Positions 43,271-52,068 of a DNA stretch of 64,000 bases are shown one piece after another. The position numbers were made by a program, and so were the translations under genes. The stretch lies in NCBI RefSeq assembly GCF_025154055.1, contig NZ_JAOALK010000027.1:1-64000 (forward strand), given 5' to 3'. The first letter of the stretch is position 1, and every line of letters starts with the position of its first letter. This stretch comes from Aquibacillus koreensis. GTDB lineage: Bacteria > Bacillota > Bacilli > Bacillales > Amphibacillaceae. The notes beneath the pieces were generated by a model that was not told the DNA's origin, made no database searches, and saw only the letters and a program-made list of their open reading frames with translations.

Positions 43271-44815
43271 TTACTTCTTTTTATTAACTTCATCTCTAAT
43301 ACGACGGAAGCGCCGCAAGTCTCTTTTTGCAATCGGTAACGGTTCCTTTTTCAACAGCTTCAGAATCGCAAAGATCAACATTAATAAGATGATGGTGAAT
43401 GGTAAAGCTGAAATAAGTGAAGCGGTTTGTAACGCTTTTAGGCCGCCAGCATACAGAAGTACGGCAGCAATCGCTGACATAAGCACACCCCAAACTAGTT
43501 TGGCGAAAAACGGTGGACTTGTACTTCCTCTCGTTGTCATGCTTGATAAAATATACGTAGCGGAATCCGCTGATGTAATTAAGAATGTTGCAATTAACAA
43601 AATGGATAATATAGACATGATCATGGTCATGGGTAGTGATCCGTATAATTCAAATAGAGCAGTCGCCAAATCCGCGTTTACTGCTTCAGCAATACTCGTC
43701 CCTTGATATAAATCACTCCACAGAGCTGTACCACCAAATGCAGCGATCCATACACATGCTATTAAAGGAGGGATGATCATAACCCCAATAATAAACTCGC
43801 GAATCGTACGTCCTCTTGAAACCCGAGCGACAAATGCACCAACAAATGGGGACCAAGCTATTGCCCAAGCCCAATAAAAAATCGTCCAATCCTGAACCCA
43901 TGTTCCTCCTTTGTATGGTTGCATCCGTAAACTATATTGTATGAAGTTTGTAATATAATCGCCTATAGCTAGTGTAAAAGTCTCAAGAATAAATATCGTA
44001 GGGCCGGCGATTAACACAAAAGCTAGTAAACCTATTGCTAAGCCTAAATTTAAATTACTTAAATATCGGATACCTTTATTTAATCCTGTTGTAGAAGACG
44101 CCATATAGGCAATAAAGATAAATAATATGATCAACATTTGAATCCCTACATTATTGCCTATATTGAACACATAGTTTAGTCCACCATTCATTTGGAGAAT
44201 TCCAAGCCCAAGTGATGTTGCAATCCCCATAACCGTTGCAATAACTGCTAACGAATCAATGGTATGCTTAACAATCGTGTTATTCCCTGTAACTGGTTCA
44301 AGAGCAGTTGAGATAAGTCCATTTCTTTCTTTTCGGAACTGCAAAAAACCGATGACTAGACCTACAATAGCAAAAACAGACCATTGACTAACTCCCCAAT
44401 GGAAAAAGGAATATGCCATGGCGACTCTTGCAGCTTCTAGTGTTTGTCCTTCTAAGTCTGCAAATGGAGTGACAAAGAAATGACTCATAGGTTCTGCAAC
44501 ACCCCAAAAGACAAGTCCGGCACCAAATCCTGCGGAAAATAACATGCCAATCCAGGTGAAAAAAGGGAATTCAGGGCGTTCATCTTCTCCCCCAAGACGA
44601 ATCGTACCAAACTTACTAATTGCAAGGATAATTAGAAAAAGGACTAGCACAAAAACAGCGAGTAAGTAAAACCACCCAAAGTAATCTGTTGTATAACCAA
44701 ATAATGTTGAAGATACCTCACCGAATTTTTCTGGAATAGTTGCACCTAACACCACTAAGGTTGTGATGACAATAGCAGATATGGAGAAAACAGGATTTTT
44801 CCATAAGTCTCCCAT
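43271..44815 (-). CDS. BCCT-family osmolyte transporter (OpuD/BetP-like)
   Basis: The 514-residue carrier has twelve helices and BCCT signatures: GFGAGLVFWGVAEPMSHF, and the aromatic box helix WTIFYWAWAIAWSPFVGAFVARVSRG (key residues W-W-x-W-S-P-F). It would import glycine betaine, choline or carnitine with sodium. The short charged C-terminus (RDLRRFRRIRDEVNKKK) could sense osmotic state. The length matches OpuD (512 aa). AGGAGG precedes the ATG. Confidence 0.92.
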   Translation of the reverse strand: MGDLWKNPVFSISAIVITTLVVLGATIPEKFGEVSSTLFGYTTDYFGWFYLLAVFVLVLFLIILAISKFGTIRLGGEDERPEFPFFTWIGMLFSAGFGAGLVFWGVAEPMSHFFVTPFADLEGQTLEAARVAMAYSFFHWGVSQWSVFAIVGLVIGFLQFRKERNGLISTALEPVTGNNTIVKHTIDSLAVIATVMGIATSLGLGILQMNGGLNYVFNIGNNVGIQMLIILFIFIAYMASSTTGLNKGIRYLSNLNLGLAIGLLAFVLIAGPTIFILETFTLAIGDYITNFIQYSLRMQPYKGGTWVQDWTIFYWAWAIAWSPFVGAFVARVSRGRTIREFIIGVMIIPPLIACVWIAAFGGTALWSDLYQGTSIAEAVNADLATALFELYGSLPMTMIMSILSILLIATFLITSADSATYILSSMTTRGSTSPPFFAKLVWGVLMSAIAAVLLYAGGLKALQTASLISALPFTIILLMLIFAILKLLKKEPLPIAKRDLRRFRRIRDEVNKKK

Positions 44816-44834
44816 AGCAATCCTCCTAAACTAA

Positions 44835-44863
44835 AAAGATATTTTTAACGTTTTTATATCTTT
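44835..44863. promoter_or_regulatory. Palindrome upstream of the BCCT gene
   Basis: AAAGATAT and ATATCTTT flank an AT-rich centre, 20 bases before the start codon. It may be an operator or a leader hairpin. Confidence 0.3.
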
Positions 44864-44969
44864 ACCGAAAAATCCGTTATTATGTGGCTTTATGAATCAA
44901 GTCAAACGTATGAAACAATTTCTTCTATCACACACTATCTGTATCTTTAACAAGGGTTGAGGTGAAACC

Positions 44970-45923
44970 ATGATAATTAGATTCGGATACGTCTCTACAG
45001 CGCTCTCTCTATGGGAAGCTTCACCTTCCCGAACGATGACGTACACTAATTGGAAGAAGCAAGAGCAGGAAAGTAGAAAAGAAAAACTTCATCATCTTAC
45101 AGAACAGAACCTTAAAAACACAATTCGAATTCTTCATTATAATATTGCACATGGCATTGACGTGTATCGGATGTCTTCATCCCTCGTGCCACTTGCTACG
45201 CATCCAGATGTGAATTGGGATTACCGCACGCCATTTCTTCAACTCTTTGAAGAAATTGGTTCCTTAGTCAAGCGATATAACCTTCGTGTTAGCTTTCATC
45301 CTAACCAGTTCACATTGTTCACAAGCCCACAGGAACATGTAACGGACAATGCCATTATTGATATGACTTATCATTATCACATGTTAGAAGCGATGGGCTT
45401 ACATAAGGATGCCAACATAAATATCCATGTTGGAGGATCGTATGGGAATAAACAAGAAGCCATTACAAGATTCGATCAAAACTTTGTAAAGCTTGATGAA
45501 AAAATAAGAATGCAAACGACCTTGGAGAATGATGACAAAACTTATACAACCGAAGAAACACTACAAGTCTGTGAAAAGCATCATATTCCGTTTGTATTTG
45601 ATTATCACCACCATTGGGCAAACCCAGGTGATGAGCAATTTGAGACGTTATTGCCTCGGATTTTTGCTACCTGGAAACGAACAGGAAAACAACCCAAATT
45701 CCACCTGTCCTCACCAAAGTCAGACAAACTCATTCGAGCACATGCAGATTATGTTGATGTGGATTTTGCGCTTCCTTTCATTAAAGCTTTAAAAGCGTAT
45801 GGAGAGTCTGCAGATATCATGATTGAGGCAAAAGCAAAAGATAAAGCGGCATTAAATTTAGTGGAAGAGTTAGCTAAAGTGCGAACGTTTAAGCGGATAA
45901 ATGGAGGGGCGATTGAAATATAG
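44970..45923 (+). CDS. uvsE: UV DNA damage endonuclease
   Basis: The 317-residue TIM-barrel enzyme nicks DNA 5' to UV photoproducts. It opens IRFGYVSTALSLW and has metal-binding segments NIAHGIDVYRMSS, SFHPNQFTLF, NIHVGG, LENDD and FDYHHHWANPG, as in UvdE/UvsE. The length suits Bacillus UvsE (about 320 aa). TTGAGGTGA lies before the ATG. It has its own transcript and no neighbours on its strand. Confidence 0.95.
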   Translation: MIIRFGYVSTALSLWEASPSRTMTYTNWKKQEQESRKEKLHHLTEQNLKNTIRILHYNIAHGIDVYRMSSSLVPLATHPDVNWDYRTPFLQLFEEIGSLVKRYNLRVSFHPNQFTLFTSPQEHVTDNAIIDMTYHYHMLEAMGLHKDANINIHVGGSYGNKQEAITRFDQNFVKLDEKIRMQTTLENDDKTYTTEETLQVCEKHHIPFVFDYHHHWANPGDEQFETLLPRIFATWKRTGKQPKFHLSSPKSDKLIRAHADYVDVDFALPFIKALKAYGESADIMIEAKAKDKAALNLVEELAKVRTFKRINGGAIEI

Positions 45924-46023
45924 AGCTTATAGGAAAGGCCCTGTCCCACTTTCTCGCAATTTTTTTAAATATGTTACATTTATCACAGTCTCCCGTGTTT
46001 AATTTATGATAAACTTAGCACTA

Positions 46024-46069
46024 ATCTATATATAGTTGTCGTATTACGAATTTAACACAATATATAGAT
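46024..46069 (+). promoter_or_regulatory. Two NrdR boxes upstream of nrdD
   Basis: ATCTATATATAGTTGT (46024-46039, reverse ACAACTATATATAGAT) and AACACAATATATAGAT (46054-46069) match the NrdR consensus ACAC-A-TATATAG. They are 30 bases apart, three helical turns, as known for NrdR pairs. Confidence 0.85.
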
Positions 46070-46093
46070 AACATAAAGACGGGAGAGGCTATA

Positions 46094-47956
46094 ATGACGA
46101 ACGGACTTTTAGAAATGAATGAGTTAATGGGTTCATTTCGACAAATAATTGAATCAAGTAATCTAGACCTAATTCAGGAAAATGCAAATGTGGATGGACA
46201 GTCACCTATGGGACAGATGTCCAAAATTGGTTCTGAATCAGCTAAATACTATGCCATCAATCAAATGCTGAGCCGAGAGGTCCAACAAGCAATTAATGAG
46301 AACTATATTCATCCTCATGATTTAGATTTCATGCCTACAGGAACAACAACATGCTGTCAGATCCCTTTAGGTAAACTAATAGAAGGTGGATTCAATACAG
46401 GACATGGTTTTATGCGAGAACCTAATGATATAGGTAGTGCCATGGCGCTATCCTCCATCATTTTTCAATCGAATCAAAACATGCAGCATGGTGGTCAAAG
46501 TTATCCGATGTTCGATTATGATTTAGCACCATACATATCTAAAACGTTTCAAAAACACAGGATTCGATTGCATTCGTATCCATTAAATATGACAGGTTCG
46601 GAAGTAGAGGAATTGGCTTGGATAGAAACGGACCGAGATGTGTACCAGGCTTGCGAAGCTTTTATACATAATTGCAATAGTATGCATTCACGTGGTGGTG
46701 CTCAGGTTCCTTTCGTATCAATCAACTATGGAACGGACACCTCACACGAAGGTCGTCTCTTAATTAAGAATATATTATTAGCAACAAAAGCAGGTCTTGG
46801 AAAAGGGGAGACACCTATTTTTCCGATACAAGTATTTAAAATGAAACAAGGGATCAATTCAAATCCAGGTGATAAAAACTATGATTTATATCAACTTGCA
46901 TTAGAAACCACTGCTAAACGGTTGTTTCCTAACTTTAGCTTTATTGATGCCCCTTTTAACAAGCAATATTACAATGGCACCCCTGAATCAGAGGTAGCTT
47001 ATATGGGGTGTCGAACAAGAGTAATGGGGAACATGCACGGAGCAGAAAATAGTATTAGTCGAGGCAATTTATCCTTTACGTCTATCAATCTTGTGAAAAT
47101 AGCTTTAACATCTAGTACCTTTGATAGCTTCCTAAATAAAATGGATCATTATACGAATCTGATAATAAGACAATTACTAGAACGTTATCAGTTTCAAGCA
47201 AACAAAAAAGCACATCATTTCTCTTTTTTATATGGGCAATGTGTTTGGAAAAATAGCGAACAACTTGGTGCAAACGATGATCTTACTGAAGTTTTAAAAC
47301 AAGGAACGCTTAGCATTGGATTTATCGGTCTTGCTGAAGCTTTGGTTGCTTTATTTGGTGAACATCACGGACAGTCACAATTGGCTTATGATCATGCAAT
47401 AAAAATAATGGAATACTTGCGCGAAAAAGCGAACCAAGCATCTGATAAGTATGGACTGAACTTTTCACTGATTGCTACACCTGCGGAGGGCTTATCAGGT
47501 AAATTTACAAGACGGGATCAACAAGTTTTTGGGAAAATTCCTGGTATAACGGACCGTAACTTTTATACGAATTCATTTCATATTCCGGTCTACTATCCCA
47601 TTAAAGCAATCGATAAGATTCGTAAAGAAGCTCCGTTTCATGCACTTTGTAATGGTGGGCATATTTCCTATATTGAATGTAATGGAGATGTATCAAAGAA
47701 CATCCATGCACTAGATAAACTTGTAAAAGCGATGGCCACTCATGGAATTGGCTATGGTTCGATTAATCATCCTGTTGATCGATGCCGCAGTTGTGGTTAT
47801 ATCGGTATTATTGACGAAAAATGTCCGGGTTGCCAAAATGAGGATGAACATATGATTGAAAGAATTAGAAGAATCACTGGGTATCTAGTAGGTGACATGA
47901 AGAAGTGGAATGGTGCGAAAAGAGATGAGGAAAGTAATAGAGTGAAGCATCAATGA
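46094..47956 (+). CDS. nrdD: Anaerobic ribonucleoside-triphosphate reductase
   Basis: The 620-residue class III reductase makes dNTPs without oxygen. The C-terminus has the four-cysteine zinc site (CRSCGY...CPGCQ) and the glycyl radical site RITGYLV with G596. Active-site cysteines lie in the centre (for example in NMHG-adjacent segments). Two NrdR boxes precede it. Its stop overlaps the nrdG start by four bases (ATGA). GGGAGAGG lies before the ATG. The gene shows that the organism can grow or survive without oxygen. Confidence 0.95.
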   Translation: MTNGLLEMNELMGSFRQIIESSNLDLIQENANVDGQSPMGQMSKIGSESAKYYAINQMLSREVQQAINENYIHPHDLDFMPTGTTTCCQIPLGKLIEGGFNTGHGFMREPNDIGSAMALSSIIFQSNQNMQHGGQSYPMFDYDLAPYISKTFQKHRIRLHSYPLNMTGSEVEELAWIETDRDVYQACEAFIHNCNSMHSRGGAQVPFVSINYGTDTSHEGRLLIKNILLATKAGLGKGETPIFPIQVFKMKQGINSNPGDKNYDLYQLALETTAKRLFPNFSFIDAPFNKQYYNGTPESEVAYMGCRTRVMGNMHGAENSISRGNLSFTSINLVKIALTSSTFDSFLNKMDHYTNLIIRQLLERYQFQANKKAHHFSFLYGQCVWKNSEQLGANDDLTEVLKQGTLSIGFIGLAEALVALFGEHHGQSQLAYDHAIKIMEYLREKANQASDKYGLNFSLIATPAEGLSGKFTRRDQQVFGKIPGITDRNFYTNSFHIPVYYPIKAIDKIRKEAPFHALCNGGHISYIECNGDVSKNIHALDKLVKAMATHGIGYGSINHPVDRCRSCGYIGIIDEKCPGCQNEDEHMIERIRRITGYLVGDMKKWNGAKRDEESNRVKHQ

Positions 47957-48420
47957 GGGTGATGAATATTATTCATGATTCTGTTGTTGATGGCGAAGGG
48001 CTCAGAACTGTTGTATTCTTTGCAGGCTGCCCACATTTCTGCAAAGGATGTCACAATCCACAGAGTTGGAATATAAGAAATGGCACAGAAATGTCAGTAG
48101 AAGACATTCTTACAGAAATCAAAAGCAACCCTCTAACAGATGTAACCTTATCCGGCGGAGAACCTTTTTTTCAAGCAAAAGAAGTGAGTGTACTTGCGAA
48201 AAAAATAAAAAAATCAGGTAAAAATATATGGATTTATAGTGGTTACACCTATGAAGAAATACGTAGATCTAATGATCGATACAAACGAGAACTACTTCAT
48301 TACTGTGATATCCTTGTTGAAGGACCATTTATCTTGGAGCAACGAGACCTAAGCTTACGGTTTCATGGAAGTAGGAATCAACGCATTATTGATTTAACCA
48401 AAAAAAGCGAATTTAGATAG
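47953..48420 (+). CDS. nrdG: Anaerobic NrdD-activating radical SAM protein
   Basis: The 155-residue radical SAM enzyme has the CxxxCxxC cluster site C26-C30-C33 in GCPHFCKGCHNP and TLSGGEPF for SAM binding. It generates the glycyl radical on NrdD. Length matches NrdG (about 154 aa). It is translationally coupled with nrdD. Confidence 0.95.
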   Translation: MRVMNIIHDSVVDGEGLRTVVFFAGCPHFCKGCHNPQSWNIRNGTEMSVEDILTEIKSNPLTDVTLSGGEPFFQAKEVSVLAKKIKKSGKNIWIYSGYTYEEIRRSNDRYKRELLHYCDILVEGPFILEQRDLSLRFHGSRNQRIIDLTKKSEFR

Positions 48421-48431
48421 CAAGTTTAAAC

Positions 48432-48612
48432 TTATAAGAAAGATAGATTGATTTCACTTGGGATTTCGAAGTATGTAGTAATTGTCATAGTACCACGAGA
48501 AATATCAATGATAATATTTCCTTGGAAATAATTGTGTTCTACTGATGACTTATGACGAATCGTCGAATACTGTTCATCATTTAAATGCAAAGGTACTTTT
48601 TTTCCAAACCTT
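48432..48612 (-). pseudogene. Remnant of an unidentified gene (C-terminal part)
   Basis: On the minus strand one frame reads GLEKKVPLHLNDEQYSTIRH, then KSSVEHNYFQGNIIIDISRG and TMTITTYFEIPSEINLSFL before TAA (48432-48434). The composition is protein-like, but no start codon or ribosome site is present. A run of seven A residues near 48600 may mark a frameshift, since the next frame continues LRLVKVWKK. The rest of 48613-48790 holds no clear gene. Confidence 0.4.
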
Positions 48613-48790
48613 CACCAAACGTAATATAGAGCAACTTATGTAGAGGTAAGGGACGAGTTCCCTTGTTTTTGTATGGGGAGGAAGTGCATACTTGGAAAAA
48701 TCATCCTCTAGACGGATAAAACTGGCGATAAGTAGAGCTATAATCAATTTGATATGCGTCAAAATTGAATAAAGAGAAGGTGTGTAGTGT

Positions 48791-49366
48791 ATGAATTTGG
48801 AGGAATTAAGAGATGATTTATCGGTTAGGTGTAAGAATGGTATTTCCTTTCTTATTGCGGGGACGCTGATCTGGACTATTATAACCATTTTATTTTTACA
48901 ATCTTTTGATTTAACGCAGAAAAATATTTTCACTTTGTTTGCAACTGGACTCATGATGCCTTTATCCCTGCTTGCTACGAGATTAATTAAGGCGGAGTTT
49001 AGTGTAAAGAATAACCCTATAAATCAATTAGGGATCTTTTTAAATATCGCTCAATTGATGTATTTCCCTCTTCTTTACTGGGCGTTTGTTGAAAATCCTG
49101 AAGGCTTTATCGTATTTTTTGCAGTAATTACAGGAGCTCACTTTTTTCCGTATGGTTGGTCGTATCATACGAAAGCCTATTATGTGATGGCACCAGTCAT
49201 CTCTATTGTAGTTACCATATTAGGTCTGAATGTAAGCGAGTCGTATATGTGGATGGTTCCTTTCGCAGTAGTACTATGCCTACTCGTGCTAATTGGGTGG
49301 TTGTTAATAGATTACAAACAAAAAGTCTCCACACCCCAGCAACCTTCTCTTCAAAAGACAAGCTGA
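48791..49366 (+). CDS. DUF7010-like membrane protein
   Basis: The 191-residue protein has about six helices. Its N-terminus (LRDDLSVRCKNGISFLIAGT) and the ITGAHFFPYGWSYHTKAYY segment resemble proteins labelled DUF7010 in Bacillus, as I recall them. Function unknown. ATG 48791 follows GAAGGTG. A repeat copy follows 8 bases after the stop. Confidence 0.65.
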   Translation: MNLEELRDDLSVRCKNGISFLIAGTLIWTIITILFLQSFDLTQKNIFTLFATGLMMPLSLLATRLIKAEFSVKNNPINQLGIFLNIAQLMYFPLLYWAFVENPEGFIVFFAVITGAHFFPYGWSYHTKAYYVMAPVISIVVTILGLNVSESYMWMVPFAVVLCLLVLIGWLLIDYKQKVSTPQQPSLQKTS

Positions 49367-49373
49367 TGCGTAA

Positions 49374-49439
49374 ACGTAAACACAGGGACGGTTCTTCTGT
49401 TTCCAAAATGGAAACGAAGAACCGTCCCTGTGTTTGCGT
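49374..49439. repeat. Dispersed repeat, copy 17 (full palindrome)
   Basis: ACGTAAAC, GGGACGGTTCTTCTGTTTCC, GGAAACGAAGAACCGTCCC and GTTTGCGT in order, just past the membrane protein gene. Confidence 0.9.
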
Positions 49440-49554
49440 TAGGAAGTAGAAAATTAGTTCTGTGATAATATAAACTAGATGAGAGTTGAAAACTCCCGAA
49501 ATTTTAATAAACCCAATAGTTATAGCAATCAATGAAAAATGGATGGTGTATATA

Positions 49555-50277
49555 ATGGTATCAAAACAAGAAATTCGCGAAGAAAAGTGGAATCTACTAA
49601 CAGAACAAAAACTAGGCAGGTTCCCTTTTCCACTAACTAATCGGATTCCGAATTTTAAGGGGGCAGAGAAAGCAGCCGCACTAGTCACAACAATCCCAGA
49701 TTATATTACGGCTAAAGTGATTAAAGTAAATCCTGATGCACCACAGTTACCAATCCGGGCACAAATTTTAAAAGATGGTAAGACTCTGCTCGTTCCTACC
49801 CCTAGACTCAAGGCGGGTTTTATTATGGTGAAACCGGAGTGGGTACCAAGTGGTGAGGAAAGGCGGGCGGCAAGCCTATCTCACATCAAGTCCTACGGGA
49901 AAGAAATCCCTCTTACCGAGATGCCTAAAATTGATCTTTTTATTGTAGGTTCTGTTGCTTTACATCGAGACGGAAGAAGAGTTGGAAAAGGAGAGGGCTA
50001 CGCAGATCGTGAATACGCCATTATTCGAGAACTGGGGAATCAGGATGTACCAATTGTTGGTACAGTAAATAGTGTGCAGTTAACGGATGTGGATGTACCG
50101 AGAGATGCTTTTGATTTAACGGTGGATTGGATTGCGACGGAAACCGAACTTTTTGAAACGAATTCCTCTTATAAAAAGCCTGACGGAATCAAGTGGGAGC
50201 TTGTCACGGAAGAAGAGTTGGAGGAAATGCCAGTACTGAAGGAGATACAGGAATATATAAGGAAGAATCAAGCATGA
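49555..50277 (+). CDS. 5-formyltetrahydrofolate cyclo-ligase-like protein
   Basis: The 240-residue protein resembles the MTHFS-domain family: KQEIREEKWNLLTEQKLGRF at the N-terminus and RDGRRVGKGEGYADREYAII, the phosphate-binding GKGEGY-type motif, near residue 145. It is closer to MTHFSD-like proteins than to the short housekeeping cyclo-ligase (about 190 aa), so the reaction is uncertain. I start at ATG 49555 after GGATGGTG; the open frame to 49486 lacks a site. A terminator follows. Confidence 0.75.
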   Translation: MVSKQEIREEKWNLLTEQKLGRFPFPLTNRIPNFKGAEKAAALVTTIPDYITAKVIKVNPDAPQLPIRAQILKDGKTLLVPTPRLKAGFIMVKPEWVPSGEERRAASLSHIKSYGKEIPLTEMPKIDLFIVGSVALHRDGRRVGKGEGYADREYAIIRELGNQDVPIVGTVNSVQLTDVDVPRDAFDLTVDWIATETELFETNSSYKKPDGIKWELVTEEELEEMPVLKEIQEYIRKNQA

Positions 50278-50310
50278 AGTATTGCAAGCATCAATAGGAA
50301 TGATCATTAG

Positions 50311-50335
50311 AAAAGGTGCAAAATGTACCTTTTCT
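50311..50335 (+). terminator. Terminator after the cyclo-ligase-like gene
   Basis: AAAAGGTGCA, loop AAA, TGTACCTTTT followed by CTT. The stem is 10 bp with one G-T pair. Confidence 0.65.
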
Positions 50336-50488
50336 TAATGTAATGACTGGTTATGTTTCCACTTTATTGAATCTCCCCCTACCCCAAAATTTAATATCAA
50401 TTATTTTTACATAAAAATGAAATTATTTATCTCCTAAAGAAAACCTTTTGCTTCTCACAAACGTGTTTGGAATGAAGGAGGAATGAGT

Positions 50489-51025
50489 ATGAGGCGATCC
50501 TTGTTACAAGATAGTAAGCATGTTGATGATGATAAACCAGAGCGAGTGGAAAACAAGATCATAGATGTATATGAACGACATATCGACACGGTTTATAGAA
50601 TCTGTTTTTCCATGACAGGGAACAGGCAAGATGCAGAAGATATTGCGCAAACGGTGTTTATTACGTTGATGGAGAGCAAGCAACGATTCATGAGTGCGGA
50701 GCATGAGAAAGCATGGCTTATTGTAACCGCTAAAAACAAATGTATTGATCTGCACCGGAAATGGTGGAAAAAGAAAGTGGTTCAATTTGATTCGAGTGAA
50801 ATGGAATGGTTTGGTGCAAATACGATCCAGCATAGCGAGATAGAGGACACCCTCCGAAAGTTACCCTCCACGCACCGATTGCTTTTGTATTTACATTACT
50901 ACGAAGGGTATAAATTAAAGGAAATTGCCACCATGTTGAACATAAACCTAAATACGGTCAAAACAAAAATGAGAAGTGCTAAAAAACGATTGAGGCTTGA
51001 GATAGGAGATGATTTTCATGGATAA
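50489..51025 (+). CDS. ECF-type RNA polymerase sigma factor
   Basis: The 178-residue sigma factor has region 2 (VYERHIDTVYRICFSMTGNR, then QDAEDIAQTVF) and region 4 (LRKLPSTHRLLLYLHYYEGY, KLKEIATMLN, NTVKTKMRSAKKRL). ATG 50489 lies 7 bases after AAGGAGG; an ATG two codons earlier is too close. The gene overlaps the next one by 8 bases, the usual setup with an anti-sigma factor. The signal is unknown. Confidence 0.9.
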   Translation: MRRSLLQDSKHVDDDKPERVENKIIDVYERHIDTVYRICFSMTGNRQDAEDIAQTVFITLMESKQRFMSAEHEKAWLIVTAKNKCIDLHRKWWKKKVVQFDSSEMEWFGANTIQHSEIEDTLRKLPSTHRLLLYLHYYEGYKLKEIATMLNINLNTVKTKMRSAKKRLRLEIGDDFHG

Positions 51026-51821
51026 AGAGCAATTAAATCATTATTTTGAAAAAATGTCACCTACAGAATCCCAAAAGGAACGGATGAAAGAAGCGGTCTT
51101 GTCTCATGGAGAGAAGAAAGGTGTTCGATCCAATCACGTTAAGAGAAGTCGGTTCCCTTGGTTGGCACATGTTGCTGCTGGTGTAGTACTTGCATTGATT
51201 ATTGTTGGAAACCTCCCTTTCATCGTAAACACTAGTGCTGGAATCATGAACTGGTTTCAAGACCATATCGTGAATGAAATTAAGGAACTGGATGAACTAG
51301 ATAAACAAGATTTTGAAAAAGATGATTTAATTCATAGTGAATTTTCAATAGAGAAGCATGAAAAATATAAAGAGAGGTTTCAGATTCAAGGTCTATCTGA
51401 AGAAAGAGCAACAGAAGAAGCTTTTCATAGCCAGTTAAATGAACTAGCAATGATCAATAGAGCAATGGACGTAGGAATTCAATTCTCAAGTGAGGAAGCG
51501 TTGCAGAAGGCTCAAGAAGTAAAAGAGGACCATGAAAAGTGGCTAGCGGATGAAGACAAAGGTGAAAATGTTTTAGATGAAGAAACATTGAACAGCAATA
51601 AAAATGAGCTCGAAGCAATGTCAGGTGATCCGTTTTGGGATGAATATTATAGACTTTATGCTAATGCATACAATGCAATGTTTGAAAAACTAGTAGAGTA
51701 TGAACGAATTGAAAACCCAACGAAAGATTGGAATGAGCGGAATATGGAAATCCTTATCGATTTTATGTCCGATGAAGCAGAGCAGATCAATGAATTTAAA
51801 AGAGAAATTGGGATGGAGTAG
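51018..51821 (+). CDS. Putative membrane-bound anti-sigma factor
   Basis: The 267-residue protein has a short cytoplasmic part (1-45), one membrane helix (about 48-66, LAHVAAGVVLALIIVGNLPF) and a large extracytoplasmic, acidic helical domain (DELDKQDFEKDD...). The topology and coupling to a sigma gene fit an anti-sigma factor that senses outside signals; there is no ZAS zinc motif. ATG 51018 follows AGGAGATG. The N-terminal HYFEKMSPTESQKERM resembles DUF4179/DUF3600-type anti-sigma proteins. Confidence 0.75.
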   Translation: MDKEQLNHYFEKMSPTESQKERMKEAVLSHGEKKGVRSNHVKRSRFPWLAHVAAGVVLALIIVGNLPFIVNTSAGIMNWFQDHIVNEIKELDELDKQDFEKDDLIHSEFSIEKHEKYKERFQIQGLSEERATEEAFHSQLNELAMINRAMDVGIQFSSEEALQKAQEVKEDHEKWLADEDKGENVLDEETLNSNKNELEAMSGDPFWDEYYRLYANAYNAMFEKLVEYERIENPTKDWNERNMEILIDFMSDEAEQINEFKREIGME

Positions 51822-51858
51822 CATTACATCCTCTGAAACATGTAGTTCAATTACGATT

Positions 51859-51897
51859 ACAGTCACTTCTATTATGAGAGTGGCTGTTTTTTGTTTT
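51859..51897 (+). terminator. Terminator of the sigma/anti-sigma operon
   Basis: ACAGTCACT pairs with AGTGGCTGT (one G-T), followed by TTTTTGTTTT. Confidence 0.65.
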
Positions 51898-51952
51898 CAC
51901 TTCAAGCCAATCAATCAGCTATAAAAAGACGAAGTTCGACTCCTTCATAACA

Positions 51953-51988
51953 AAAAAGGAACTTAGCATTTAATCCAAGTTCCTTTTT
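51953..51988. terminator. Hairpin with A and T runs
   Basis: AAAAAGGAACTT and AAGTTCCTTTTT are 12-bp perfect arms around a 12-base loop. It can serve either strand, most likely the minus-strand gal operon ending at 52069. Confidence 0.75.
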
Positions 51989-52068
51989 CTATGATAATGT
52001 GAAAGATTTGTAGTGACATCACTGGAAATAATACACTTTATTTTAAGTGTACATCAAAATACTCAACT

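Noticed and set aside
48577-48954. 125-codon open frame on the minus strand
   Set aside because: It is mostly antisense to the membrane protein gene at 48791 and its composition there is the mirror of that gene; only the separate tail at 48432-48612 looks protein-like.
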